This document shows positions 34,700 through 43,610 of a DNA stretch of 64,000 nt, one piece after another. The notes beneath the pieces are model-generated. The model had not been told where the DNA came from. It was given only the letters and a program-made list of their open reading frames with translations, and ran no database searches. The DNA is taken from positions 682,001 to 746,000 of the forward strand of contig NZ_JABMCB010000202.1 of assembly GCF_013359935.1 (NCBI RefSeq), given 5' to 3'. The DNA is from Paenibacillus xylanilyticus (GTDB lineage Bacteria > Bacillota > Bacilli > Paenibacillales > Paenibacillaceae). The translations under genes and the position numbers were made by a program. The stretch's first letter is position 1. Each line of letters opens with the position of its first letter.

Positions 34700-35504
34700 T
34701 ACTCACATTCATCACAACCATGGAACTGAGCTGGAACCTATGGCGTGGATTGTACCTCAAGTGATTCTAGCCCTACCATTTGCATTCGCGTTTGGTATGT
34801 ATATCCTTGCTGCATTCCGTTCCAATCGTACCAAGCCCTGGCCCATTTACCGGACGGTTTGTTGGTCGCTTGGTGTGCTTTTTACAGTTATTGCCGTGGC
34901 TGGACCCCTGGCTAATCTTGGACATACTGATTTTGTTGCGCACATGCTCAGTCATTTACTTTTGGGTATGCTGGCACCATTGCTTCTGGTACTTGCGGCT
35001 CCGATGACTCTACTGCTGAAATCACTAAGCGTACCTGCAGCCAGATCTCTTACACGTATTCTGAGAAGCTGGCCGTCCCGGATATTGATTCACCCTATTG
35101 TTACGTCACTCCTTAATATAGGGGGACTTTGGCTGTTATACACCACGAACTTATACTCGATCATGCATGAAAATACCCTTCTGTTTCTTATCATTCATTT
35201 CCATATATTCGCAGCAGGTTATTTGTTCACGGTGTCCATCATTTACATTGATCCTGCACCCCACCGATTCTCTTTTTTGTACCGTTCAATGGTACTCATG
35301 TTTTCTTTGGCAGGTCATGGCGTTTTATCGAAGATGATTTATGCCTCCCCTCCTATCGGCGTACCTTTGGATCAAGCCAAGCTCGGAGGCATGCTCATGT
35401 ACTATGGTGGAGATGCCGTTGATATGGTGATTATCTTCATAATATGTTTGCATTGGTTTAGAGCAACTCGTCCTCGAACTGGCCTGACCATGAGCTGGAA
35501 ATAA
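34689..35504 (+). CDS. CtaG-like cytochrome c oxidase assembly protein
   Basis: A 271-residue membrane protein with about seven segments that matches the caa3-type CtaG family (HMLSHLLLGMLAPLLLVLAAPM, HFHIFAAGYLFTVSIIYIDPAPH, SLAGHGVLSKMIYASPP). In Bacillus CtaG is needed to assemble the Cu-A/caa3 oxidase. Here no cox genes are nearby, so it may serve another copper-dependent or membrane process with the DUF2243 partner. The N-terminus carries HIHHNHG, a possible copper-binding cluster. It starts inside the end of the previous gene. Confidence 0.87.
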   Translation: MNISTHIHHNHGTELEPMAWIVPQVILALPFAFAFGMYILAAFRSNRTKPWPIYRTVCWSLGVLFTVIAVAGPLANLGHTDFVAHMLSHLLLGMLAPLLLVLAAPMTLLLKSLSVPAARSLTRILRSWPSRILIHPIVTSLLNIGGLWLLYTTNLYSIMHENTLLFLIIHFHIFAAGYLFTVSIIYIDPAPHRFSFLYRSMVLMFSLAGHGVLSKMIYASPPIGVPLDQAKLGGMLMYYGGDAVDMVIIFIICLHWFRATRPRTGLTMSWK

Positions 35505-35708
35505 GTATTTTAAAATGCTATATCATTATCTTGTCATAACAGGAGTCAACAAAAACAGCCATGCTCTATCTTCCAAACCTGGAAGGAATACAAGGGGACT
35601 TTTGCTGCCCGTAAACCAACCATGCAATGTAAAGCAGAAATTAAAACTGATTTGCAATTCGTTCTCAGCGAAATCTATAGGAAATCTAAATGTTCTGTCT
35701 CTTTCCTA

Positions 35709-35717
35709 TGTTATAAT
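35709..35717 (+). promoter_or_regulatory. Extended -10 promoter of the TatA-like peptide
   Basis: TG-T-TATAAT with a weak -35 region. It is followed within about 40 bases by a strong ribosome binding site and the micropeptide start. Confidence 0.5.
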
Positions 35718-35755
35718 GAACCGAAATAATTCATGGATAATATTAGGAGGTTGTT

Positions 35756-35857
35756 ATGTTTAGTAGTATTGGTATTCCAGGATTAATCATTCTGATCCTA
35801 GTTATTCTGTTACTTATATGGTTTGTCCGCAAATTGCTCCAATCATTACGGCAATGA
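35756..35857 (+). CDS. TatA-like 33-residue micropeptide
   Basis: A complete short gene: ATG 35756, preceded by AGGAGGTTGTT, and TGA at 35855. The first ten residues MFSSIGIPGL match the N-terminus of TatA/TatAd twin-arginine translocase subunits almost exactly, followed by a long hydrophobic helix (IILILVILLLIWF). Where TatA has its FGPxKLPE hinge and amphipathic helix, this peptide has only VRKLLQSLRQ and stops. It is thus a single membrane segment with a short basic tail. An extended -10 box TGTTATAAT lies 39 bases upstream. It may be a degenerate TatA or a separate regulatory peptide. Confidence 0.7.
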   Translation: MFSSIGIPGLIILILVILLLIWFVRKLLQSLRQ

Positions 35858-35934
35858 GCACACATTCGTGTCATTGACTTGGGACAGAAACTTCATTCCT
35901 TAAAACAAAAAAAAACCGCGAAATAAAAGTTTTA

Positions 35935-35975
35935 ACCCATAAAAAAACCTTCAATTTAACGACTTTTAAATGGGT
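35935..35975. repeat. Degenerate member of the hairpin family
   Basis: ACCCAT-AAAAAAA...ACGACTTTTAAATGGGT. It keeps the A-run and the CGACTTT-AATGGG tail of the family but has lost most of the CGCTA stem. Outer ACCCAT/ATGGGT arms pair. Confidence 0.4.
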
Positions 35976-36010
35976 ATAACTTTACTTTAAATACTAAAAG
36001 AAATGCTAAG

Positions 36011-36351
36011 CTACCTCGCACTTTGTACGGTAGACAGGGGAACAAGAACAGGGCCTGCAAAATCCGAAGCCTGAAGGTACAGTTCCGCGGAACCAAGCGG
36101 ATGTTCAACCAACTCCCCGCTATAATCGGACACCTCACCAAATTGACTCAACTCTTCCCTGCCCGATGTTTCCAACTGAGCCGGATCATAATCGGAAGGC
36201 AGCGGTTCTATGTCCACAACATAATCCGGATTGCTGGTTAGTGATAAGCGGCCCTCAGCGGAGTCTTGTTTCCGACAGCCGTCATCAGCTCAAAGCTCTC
36301 GGTCTCCGGGCGATTTGCTTCTACAGGTTGCTTCTGCTCCCGTTTAAACAA
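36011..36351 (-). pseudogene. Decayed gene fragment in two frames
   Basis: Minus-strand frame 1 (36351 to about 36240) reads KREQKQPVEANRPETESFEL and continues to MTAVGNKTPLR before a stop. A second frame takes over near 36250 (EGRLSLTSNPDYVVDIEPLP) and ends at 36011 with GPVLVPLSTVQSAR. Both parts look like real protein rather than chance translation, and a single one-base shift near 36252 would join them. There is no ribosome binding site, and the terminator of the SDR gene lies just ahead of it. The parent family is not recognised; it could be the C-terminal part of a larger enzyme. Confidence 0.4.
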
Positions 36352-36352
36352 C

Positions 36353-36383
36353 AAAAAACCTGAAGTTAGCTCTTCAGGTTTTT
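36353..36383. terminator. Terminator of the SDR gene
   Basis: CCTGAAG-AGCTAA-CTTCAGG followed by TTTTTT on the minus strand; the plus strand also has TTTTT after the stem. Confidence 0.8.
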
Positions 36384-36423
36384 GCATTTCTATATTATAA
36401 GACCCTGGAAATACACATCACTC

Positions 36424-37161
36424 TTATTGAGCAGTGTATCCTCCATCCACGATCAGGCTATTCCCTGTCATATAGGATGAATCGTCACTAGCCAGGAAGA
36501 GAACAGCCTTAGCCATTTCCTCTGCTTGTCCGAGTCGTTTCATTGGTGTTGCCGCAGACAGAGCCTGCTTGCTCTCTTCCGGAATAATCGGTGTATCGAT
36601 GAAACCTGGGCAAAGTGCATTCACCCGAATATTTTGTTCAGCATATTCCAGCGCCAGCGAACGAGTCAAATTCACGACGCCACCCTTTGCTGCATTGTAG
36701 GCTGCAGAACCCGGCGAACCAACCCATCCGTACATGGAAGCCGTGTTAACGATCGTTCCTCCACCAATTTTGAGCATTTCGCGGATGGATTCACGTGCAA
36801 CCAGGAATACCCCGTCCAGATCTACATTTACTGTATTACGCCATTCGGCATAGTCAAGCTCATGCGAAGGATGAACACGCCCGATCCCTGCATTGTTGAA
36901 TACGATATCCACTTTACCAAAAGCCTCAATGGTTTGTTTGAAAATATCAGCAACTTCTTCTTCACTCGTGATGTTCGCTTTAATAAAGAGGGCATCCGCT
37001 TTAAGCGCTTTCAGTTCTTGCTCAAACGCCTTGCCTTTTTCTTCATTCAGGTCCACCAAAACCACTTTGGCTCCCTCTGATACGAATAAGCGTGCTGTCG
37101 CTGCGCCGATCCCGGATGCCCCTCCTGTAATAACTGCCACTTTGTCTTGAAGTTTGCTCAT
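36424..37161 (-). CDS. Short-chain dehydrogenase/reductase
   Basis: A 245-residue cytosolic NAD(P)-dependent oxidoreductase with the classic SDR order: nucleotide loop TGGASGIG (12-19), NNAG (89-92), catalytic Ser142, Tyr155 and Lys159 (YNAAK), and PGFID near 190. Asp37 in VLVDLNE favours NAD(H). GGAGGATTTAATC precedes the ATG at 37161. It is divergent from a TetR gene, with an inverted repeat between them, so it is probably induced by the substrate or a toxic carbonyl. The substrate is not readable; glucose or 3-alpha-hydroxysteroid type relatives share this pattern. Confidence 0.92.
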   Translation of the reverse strand: MSKLQDKVAVITGGASGIGAATARLFVSEGAKVVLVDLNEEKGKAFEQELKALKADALFIKANITSEEEVADIFKQTIEAFGKVDIVFNNAGIGRVHPSHELDYAEWRNTVNVDLDGVFLVARESIREMLKIGGGTIVNTASMYGWVGSPGSAAYNAAKGGVVNLTRSLALEYAEQNIRVNALCPGFIDTPIIPEESKQALSAATPMKRLGQAEEMAKAVLFLASDDSSYMTGNSLIVDGGYTAQ

Positions 37162-37189
37162 GATTAAATCCTCCAGTATACTATTTTGA

Positions 37190-37214
37190 ATAGCACCTAT
37201 ACAAATAGTGCTAT
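37190..37214. promoter_or_regulatory. Inverted repeat between SDR and TetR genes
   Basis: ATAGCAC and GTGCTAT arms are 11 bases apart, 29 bases upstream of the SDR start codon. A likely operator for the TetR protein. Confidence 0.5.
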
Positions 37215-37337
37215 ATGACGTTTACAAACCTAATTGTATGCTTAAAATCGTAACAATCCAATCATTAAGATACGAGGATGTGTCTACCACATCGACACTT
37301 CGTGGAACAATGTCTATTTATATAGGAGATTTTTTGA

Positions 37338-37949
37338 ATGAATGATGAATTTATTGTGACATCTCAACCTCGCAATCGCACCAAGGAGCACCTTAAAATG
37401 GCGCTAATCCAACTCATTAAGAAAAAGGGCTACCATGCTGTGTCTGTCAAAGACATCGTTGACCATTCAGGTTACAATCGCAGCACATTTTACTTACATT
37501 ACCAAGATAAATTTGTGATCGCCGAAGAATTGTTGACTCAGATGCTCGTAGGTCTGAGGTGCTCCGTAGGCCGGCCATATAAGCACGGTCAAAAGGTTTA
37601 TACCAACAAGCTCAATTCGGAATCCTTCCAAATCGTGGACTACATTCATGAACATCGGGACTTCTTTGAATTGATCCGATATGATGATACGTTGCCTGGT
37701 CTGCATACAGGCTTCCCACAGACCATACTCAAAATCTACGAGGAACAATTTATCTTCGAGACGATCAATAACTCTCCAGTGAATATGGAGTATTTCAAGT
37801 ACTATACGGCATATGGCTTCTTCGGACTACTGAACAATTGGATATTAAGCGGATTTCGCGAATCCCGTGAGGCGTTTATCCAGAACGTGATCGAACTGAC
37901 CAAGACGCATATTCACTCTTTTCATTATGTGGGAGACAAGTTGGATTGA
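37338..37949 (+). CDS. TetR/AcrR-family regulator
   Basis: A 203-residue regulator with an N-terminal helix-turn-helix (LIQLIKKKGYHAVSVKDIVD, HSGYNRSTFYLHYQDKFVIAE). The C-terminal domain resembles the TetR_C group seen in DhaS-like and SDR-linked regulators. TATAGGAGATTTTTTGA precedes the ATG at 37338. It is divergent from the SDR gene, and probably represses it. Confidence 0.9.
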   Translation: MNDEFIVTSQPRNRTKEHLKMALIQLIKKKGYHAVSVKDIVDHSGYNRSTFYLHYQDKFVIAEELLTQMLVGLRCSVGRPYKHGQKVYTNKLNSESFQIVDYIHEHRDFFELIRYDDTLPGLHTGFPQTILKIYEEQFIFETINNSPVNMEYFKYYTAYGFFGLLNNWILSGFRESREAFIQNVIELTKTHIHSFHYVGDKLD

Positions 37950-37967
37950 TTACAGCACTCTATAGCC

Positions 37968-37991
37968 AAAAAAGCCGCTAATGTTAGCGAC
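37968..37991 (-). terminator. Terminator of the small basic gene, member of the hairpin family
   Basis: On the minus strand GTCGCTAA-CA-TTAGCGGC is followed by TTTTTT. The stem is eight base pairs with one G-U pair. Confidence 0.75.
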
Positions 37992-38094
37992 TTTGAGCGG
38001 CACTGCGGTTTTTGTCTGATACATAGGATTAGACTTAGAATTACATGAATTAAATTGTGACGACTACCTGCAAATTTCACAGGCAGTCAGTCCC

Positions 38095-38223
38095 TTAAAT
38101 CGTAGTATTCTTCTCATCATATTCGCTTGATAACTCTTTAAGCGATTTGATTTTACCATGAGGATGCTGTTCTTGCTTTCGTGACTTCCAGGCAGCTTCC
38201 TGCCTTTTCTTCTGGCGAGCCAT
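38095..38223 (-). CDS. Small basic protein (42 residues), DUF6254-like
   Basis: A complete short gene with ATG 38223, preceded by AGAGGAGGAGATC, and a terminator about 100 bases after the stop. The product begins MARQKKRQEAAWKSRKQEQ and continues HPHGKIKSLKELSSEYDEK. It is highly charged, lacks a membrane segment and resembles small uncharacterised proteins of Bacilli with a PHGKVKSL core (recalled as DUF6254; not checked). The basic N-terminus would allow RNA or ribosome binding, but there is no evidence for it. Confidence 0.65.
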   Translation of the reverse strand: MARQKKRQEAAWKSRKQEQHPHGKIKSLKELSSEYDEKNTTI

Positions 38224-38309
38224 AAAAGATCTCCTCCTCTGGAAAATTAGAGTTATACTACTTCTTTAGAATGTCATTAATGAATGATTTTCATTCAGAT
38301 TTTGGTATT

Positions 38310-40433
38310 CTACTCTTCAGGACCATACACCTCAAATTCCCAAATCGAATATCCGTATATGGTTGCCCGAACCGTTCCATACATTCGAACATACCGTGCT
38401 TCTACTTCGTCAAAAGTAATTGTCTCCAAGCCACCTTTGCCTGTTGTAGTGCTGTATACATCTCTCCAGTTTGCCTCATGACTTGGGTCCTCGCTTACTT
38501 GTATTCGATAACTTTTCCCATAAGCGGTCTCCCAAAAGAGTCTGACTTCATCTATCGTTTTGCTCTCTCCCAAATCCACGTATATCCAACCGGGATCCAC
38601 TCCCCGCTTTGATCCAAAACGCGTTGTTAACTTCCCATCGTTCACATAAGGTGCAGTATTCTCAACCCCATCATTGGATGATGCCACGGCTGGACGTTGA
38701 AGTGCCAAGTTGGTTCTTGGGAGCGGTTCCTCATTTTGAACAGGTTTAATCGTGACATCACTGTAATGTTCTTTGCTCAAAAAGTTCATTTCGTGAAGCG
38801 TAGTCGCCGGTTCGCTTGCTCCGGGCATATAGATATTTTCAAAGGTCAGATCCGTAATATCGGCACCTTCCATACCTTTAATCTTGGCAAAACTTTCTCC
38901 AGCATCACGTACTGTAATATCCTTTACTAGGATGTCTCTGATCGGCCCTACACCGTTATTGCTTCCATCCACAGTAAAAATGGTCATCCAGGCACTATTG
39001 TCTTCGTTTTTACCGCTGATATCTTCGACGTCCATGGATTCAAATCTAACGTCATTCACCGTGCCGGTACCGTATTTATGATGTATGGCGAACCCTACAG
39101 CTGCCTTGTAAACCACGCCGTTTCTAAATACGATATTGGATTGATCCTGCATGACACCCTGACCGATCTTATATCCATAGCATAATGTCCATGCGATCGT
39201 ATCCTCGAATAACACATTTCGGACGGGTTCAGGGTTACCTGGCCAAGGGACTTTCCCCGAAGCTATATCGGTGTCCTCTTTCCATGTTTTCGTGGAGAAA
39301 GGATCATCGAGCGAAATGCCAATCGCATTCTGTACAACGACATCTTGCGATTCACAAATATCTATTCCATCGTTCTCTCCCATACCCAAACTGTTGAAGA
39401 GCTTTAGGTTTCTGAAGGTTAAATCATCGGAACGAACGGTTACTACAGCCCAGCCCGCTGATTCTCTTATGACAATACCCTCCATCACAAAATGGGATGT
39501 GTCAATCGGAACAACCAGATTATTAATCATCCCCTTGCCGTTGGAGCCTTTGTCGTCATGCAGGGCTTGCCCGTTTCCGTCAATTGTACCCCGTCCATAG
39601 ATTCGAATGTTTTCGGACTGAAATGCAGTTGAGATCCACCAGGTTGCCGGTCGACCCATCGAATTCTTGAACCAGTGTTCTGTATAATCGGCGGTCCTCC
39701 CTGTAGACACAAAAGCAGCACCGGGTTCCATGTAGATCGCCGTATTGCTTTTTAAAACCAAATTGCCAATATAGTAGGTTCCTGCAGGTACATAAACAGT
39801 GCCTTGTACCCCACCCCCTTTATGGGTTCCATACTGACTAGCATCATCAATCGCCTGCTGGATCGCCGCCGTTGTTGAAGAAACTTGTGTTAAGGAAGAA
39901 CTTGAAGAACCAACATGATACGGAGCGCTACCAATATTGAAGGTACCTTCACCACTTGATGCAGGAACGTCCGTTTCGAGCGGATCTGCAGCGATGACCA
40001 TACGCGTCTTGCGATTATTCATCATTACGATTAAGTACTCATCAGATTGAGTCGTGAAGGTGATGGTTCTACCCTCTATCTTGTCAGCTTGAATTCCAAG
40101 TTTCTTCGGACTTATGGAGTACTCATGAACCTTGTCCGTATTCAGGATTGTTAATTCGTAAGTGACAGGACCATCGGACATGGAAAAATGTGCATAGTCA
40201 TAGTCGCTGAAGCCCTTGACCACGGGAACAGATACTCCATTTGCTTTGAGGGTATAATTTACGGAGCTTGCATAACGATCTGAGGGCTCATAAGGAAAGA
40301 TGGATGCAGGGATCATAGAAACATGCTGTTCCTCGGCCTCCAGCGCTTGAACTTGCGGAATTGCAGTTATTGCCAGCAGCAAGGTAGAAACGAGCATAAA
40401 GGTTCCACAAATCCATTTTTTAACCCTTGTCAT
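38310..40433 (-). CDS. Secreted GH28-like right-handed beta-helix enzyme with F5/8 type C domain
   Basis: A 707-residue exported protein. Signal peptide residues 1-30 end in VQALEA. Residues 185-545 form a parallel beta-helix of the pectate-lyase/GH28 superfamily (GTVYVPAGTYYIGNLVLKSN). The polygalacturonase-like acids are visible as END G-I-D at 353-358 and LDD at 375-377. Residues 570-707 are an F5/8 type C (CBM32-like) domain (NDGKLTTRFGSKRG, ARYVRMYG). It probably cleaves a pectic or related acidic glycan outside the cell. GGGAGGCGTATGTC precedes the ATG. It ends an operon-like row with GH106 and GH130 enzymes and an importer. Confidence 0.85.
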   Translation of the reverse strand: MTRVKKWICGTFMLVSTLLLAITAIPQVQALEAEEQHVSMIPASIFPYEPSDRYASSVNYTLKANGVSVPVVKGFSDYDYAHFSMSDGPVTYELTILNTDKVHEYSISPKKLGIQADKIEGRTITFTTQSDEYLIVMMNNRKTRMVIAADPLETDVPASSGEGTFNIGSAPYHVGSSSSSLTQVSSTTAAIQQAIDDASQYGTHKGGGVQGTVYVPAGTYYIGNLVLKSNTAIYMEPGAAFVSTGRTADYTEHWFKNSMGRPATWWISTAFQSENIRIYGRGTIDGNGQALHDDKGSNGKGMINNLVVPIDTSHFVMEGIVIRESAGWAVVTVRSDDLTFRNLKLFNSLGMGENDGIDICESQDVVVQNAIGISLDDPFSTKTWKEDTDIASGKVPWPGNPEPVRNVLFEDTIAWTLCYGYKIGQGVMQDQSNIVFRNGVVYKAAVGFAIHHKYGTGTVNDVRFESMDVEDISGKNEDNSAWMTIFTVDGSNNGVGPIRDILVKDITVRDAGESFAKIKGMEGADITDLTFENIYMPGASEPATTLHEMNFLSKEHYSDVTIKPVQNEEPLPRTNLALQRPAVASSNDGVENTAPYVNDGKLTTRFGSKRGVDPGWIYVDLGESKTIDEVRLFWETAYGKSYRIQVSEDPSHEANWRDVYSTTTGKGGLETITFDEVEARYVRMYGTVRATIYGYSIWEFEVYGPEE

Positions 40434-40513
40434 GACATACGCCTCCCTTTTCGCTCACTCGTTGAAAACAAATACACATTTCTGAACCAGCATTCTCGTG
40501 CATTCCGACCTCG

Positions 40514-43500
40514 TCAGGAAGCAGGCTCTGAGATTAAATCATTCGTCATGCGAACCAATCTAGGAACGTCAGACAAGCCGAACCGAACAAATGCGTAGCG
40601 GCTTTGGAATATATGAGTGTCTTTGTCGAGGTCCTTATCCGTCCATCCTGCTTTATCCTTGAAGCTGTCCGGACCAACCTTGAGAGGTTCTCCTTTTATG
40701 TGATGATGGGGGCCGAGTAAGTTTCTGCAGCTATTGGTCAGCTGGAGCTCAATGAAGTTATCTCCAGACCGGAGAAATCTAGTAATATCCACCTCATAAG
40801 GTTCCCACAGGAAGGTGTGAACTTCTTCCCCATTTATTTTTAACTGGGTGATAATCGCATCAGGTTTAGAGCCGAACTGCCATAACCAGGATGCCTGATC
40901 ATCAGAACGAACGGAAACCGTCTGCGTTAGCCGAATGCTCCCTGCAAAGAAAGGCAAACCCTGGCTGACCAAATCATCTTCAATCGAGCATATTCCCGGA
41001 TATTCAGTAAGCATAAATGGTCCATCCGTATACATGACTCCAAGTTCCCCGTCCACATAACCTGATTCCGATGCTACGGCAAAATCGCCGATAATATAAA
41101 TGCTTTCGAGCTCCGTATCCAATGTAAGCTTATTGGCTTCGGATTCAAATTGACCAGCCCGCTCCAGAGCTTCATACGTTTCAGATGAATTCCAGAAATC
41201 CATCATGAGATGAATACTATTCCGTCCATAACGAAGGCAGCCTCTAATATCTATCTTCCTGAAAGCAATGTCCCTCCACCAACCACAACTGTACGATGCT
41301 ACTTCTTTATCGTTAACAACGATGCGCACTTTCTCCGGATTCTCCAAAACCAGAAACATTTCCCGTCCATCGGTGGGATCAAATGCCAGGTTAATAGCAA
41401 ATTCCAACTCGATATTCACGGCAGACCCGATGTTCTGCAGCTCCTCCTGAATAAAAATAAGGGGCATCATCGTTGACCATTCACCATGTTCCAGACGATA
41501 TCTGCACATATCGAGCGTTAAGCTGTTCTCATCCATATCATGGATTTTCCAATCTGTATTCAAATGCTGAATGTGACAATTGGAATAATCAGCTTGCATT
41601 TTCGTTACCGTTTCAACGAGCGATTGCACTTCCTCCTGGACAAGACGAATCATATAGGACTGACCGGGATACAGGGTCAGATTCACCTGTGTACTGCCCT
41701 CTACTGTTTTGTGATTCAAAGGTTTGATGTTTCCACTCTCCAAATCAATTAAAGATAACATTCCCTTTTGATAAATAGTTACCTCAGAATCGGGGTAGCA
41801 CTCTTTACCGGAATTCACAACATAATAGAGATAAGCGTCGTCGAGTTCGAGTGTCTGAACATTAACCATATCCGATGTTATCGGAACTCCTTGTCTATCG
41901 TTAACAGAAATCGATGGCGAAACCACACTGGAAATCATCTTCTCAAGTGTTAAACGGTTGTATGCAGGTTTCCGTGCAGCTTCTATTAAATGACTGATTT
42001 CGGTTCTCCGTTCTCCGTTCATCAGGTACGGATAAGGCTCGAATGCAATCAATGTCCCGCCTTGAAGAACGAACTGCTGCAGCAGATGCACGACGCGGCT
42101 GCTTAATGTGACACTTGGCGGAATGACAACCACCCTGTAGTCGGCCTCTCCTAAAATGAACTGTCCACTTTCTACTTTGCCATGTCGTTCTATGATTCCC
42201 TCGCTCCCGTAATCATGCTCAATAAACGATTGGCACATCCAGCGTGATAGCTGTGCAAACGATTGATGGTAGAAATCAATTTTGGTTGAGTCCAGTCCCG
42301 CTTGTTCAACCCAGGCGGTCCTGATCGGATGCAGGAGCAGTACCTCCGCTTGACGTGTACCTTCAACAAGCAGCATGGACAAACGGGCAAAGTAATCATT
42401 AAAGTGATGATAGTGCTCCCACCACGGCTGCTGGTAGAATAAGGATGGCGGATAGTCCCTTTTACGCATTCCTTTTAGCGTGTACGCCTGCAAATGCTGA
42501 CACATGAGATTCATCCCATGGACAAACTGCCACTCCCCGATCCGCTTCAGATCCTGAAAGTCAATATTCCATCCTGCACAACCGTAACTCTCGGTAATGG
42601 CCCGTTTTTTGCCTAGTTGCCGAACAACAGAGCTGACTTGTTTGGGAACAAGAGGCTCTTCGCTAACGGATCGGCCAAGCCAGTCACAACCTGGTATTTG
42701 CATATGCTCATAGAAGGAAAGTGGATCACCTACCGAGGTGGCTTGACTCATAAGTGTTTGCTCATCGACGACATGGCCGGTGGACAGCCATCCCCTCTTC
42801 CTGCACCAGGTACCAATTTGCTTGGCATAGGCTTCAGTAAACATGGTAGTGACACACAACCAGTAATCATTTCTTATTTTCCGATAGTTTTCGCTTTCCC
42901 AAAACAGTGCTGGAAGAGCTGTGAGAAGTGAGTACCCGAAACGGGTTTCAAATTCATGCTCAAGCTCCAATGACCAAGGAAGATTACCCCTGCCAAACTG
43001 CGGTTCATCGGTAAATATCCCCTTCAATACAGAATCGTATCTAGTAACAAATCTGGCCCAATACACTTCATAGACGGTGGTTATGAATGCGTTCACTGCA
43101 GTTTTGCTTAGCGTATCGATATAATATGGATTCACCTCATAATATATCCTTAAGTCGGGACTTCGGCGATCCTCCGGAGCGAGAAGATGCAGTTCATCAC
43201 CACACTGAATATAACCAGCTATCGTATTGTTGTTCTCTTGTTTAAAAGGACCCCACTCGTAAGCCAGCAGCTTTTGTTGATATGCATGCCCCCGAGCAGG
43301 CACCTTTCCATCGGCAAACCCACTGGGCCAGCCATTTTCGTCATACAGCCACACCTCCATTCCGAGCTCTTGGCTTTTCTCTATACAGAGCTGAATTGCA
43401 TCCATCCACTTTTCACCCATGTAAGGTACCGTAAGACCACCGCGGGCATGTATAAAGAAACCTCCGATACCAGCTCTATGCATTTCTTCGATCTGTCGTA

Positions 43501-43594
43501 TAAGCTCGGGCTGATCTAGATCATCATTCCAAGACCAAAAGGGTAATGTTCGATAACAAGCAGGAGGGTTCTTCAAATGGTTCCATACGGTCAT
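40514..43594 (-). CDS. GH106-like alpha-L-rhamnosidase
   Basis: A 1026-residue protein without signal peptide, thus probably cytosolic. The N-terminal barrel opens with PFWSWNDDLDQPELIRQIEE and carries GIGGFFIHARGG and VWLYDENGWPSG (about 82-92), the pattern of GH106-type glycosidases. The C-terminal third is beta-sandwich-like (SYSCGWWRDIAFRKIDIRG, then TNSCRNLLGPHHHIKGEP). It should release terminal rhamnose from imported pectic oligosaccharides. ATG 43594 is chosen for GGAGGTGGAGTGATA; a GTG at 43600 is nearby. Ten bases separate the stop of the GH130 gene from that site, so the genes are co-translated in one transcript. Activity on another deoxysugar is possible. Confidence 0.82.
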   Translation of the reverse strand: MTVWNHLKNPPACYRTLPFWSWNDDLDQPELIRQIEEMHRAGIGGFFIHARGGLTVPYMGEKWMDAIQLCIEKSQELGMEVWLYDENGWPSGFADGKVPARGHAYQQKLLAYEWGPFKQENNNTIAGYIQCGDELHLLAPEDRRSPDLRIYYEVNPYYIDTLSKTAVNAFITTVYEVYWARFVTRYDSVLKGIFTDEPQFGRGNLPWSLELEHEFETRFGYSLLTALPALFWESENYRKIRNDYWLCVTTMFTEAYAKQIGTWCRKRGWLSTGHVVDEQTLMSQATSVGDPLSFYEHMQIPGCDWLGRSVSEEPLVPKQVSSVVRQLGKKRAITESYGCAGWNIDFQDLKRIGEWQFVHGMNLMCQHLQAYTLKGMRKRDYPPSLFYQQPWWEHYHHFNDYFARLSMLLVEGTRQAEVLLLHPIRTAWVEQAGLDSTKIDFYHQSFAQLSRWMCQSFIEHDYGSEGIIERHGKVESGQFILGEADYRVVVIPPSVTLSSRVVHLLQQFVLQGGTLIAFEPYPYLMNGERRTEISHLIEAARKPAYNRLTLEKMISSVVSPSISVNDRQGVPITSDMVNVQTLELDDAYLYYVVNSGKECYPDSEVTIYQKGMLSLIDLESGNIKPLNHKTVEGSTQVNLTLYPGQSYMIRLVQEEVQSLVETVTKMQADYSNCHIQHLNTDWKIHDMDENSLTLDMCRYRLEHGEWSTMMPLIFIQEELQNIGSAVNIELEFAINLAFDPTDGREMFLVLENPEKVRIVVNDKEVASYSCGWWRDIAFRKIDIRGCLRYGRNSIHLMMDFWNSSETYEALERAGQFESEANKLTLDTELESIYIIGDFAVASESGYVDGELGVMYTDGPFMLTEYPGICSIEDDLVSQGLPFFAGSIRLTQTVSVRSDDQASWLWQFGSKPDAIITQLKINGEEVHTFLWEPYEVDITRFLRSGDNFIELQLTNSCRNLLGPHHHIKGEPLKVGPDSFKDKAGWTDKDLDKDTHIFQSRYAFVRFGLSDVPRLVRMTNDLISEPAS

Positions 43595-43610
43595 TATCAC
43601 TCCACCTCCA

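Noticed and set aside
36526..37080. Antisense frame of 184 codons opposite the SDR gene
   Set aside because: The SDR has all catalytic motifs; the antisense frame has none.
37321..37337. Possible leader peptide ahead of the second TetR gene
   Set aside because: Too short and simply part of the ribosome binding region.
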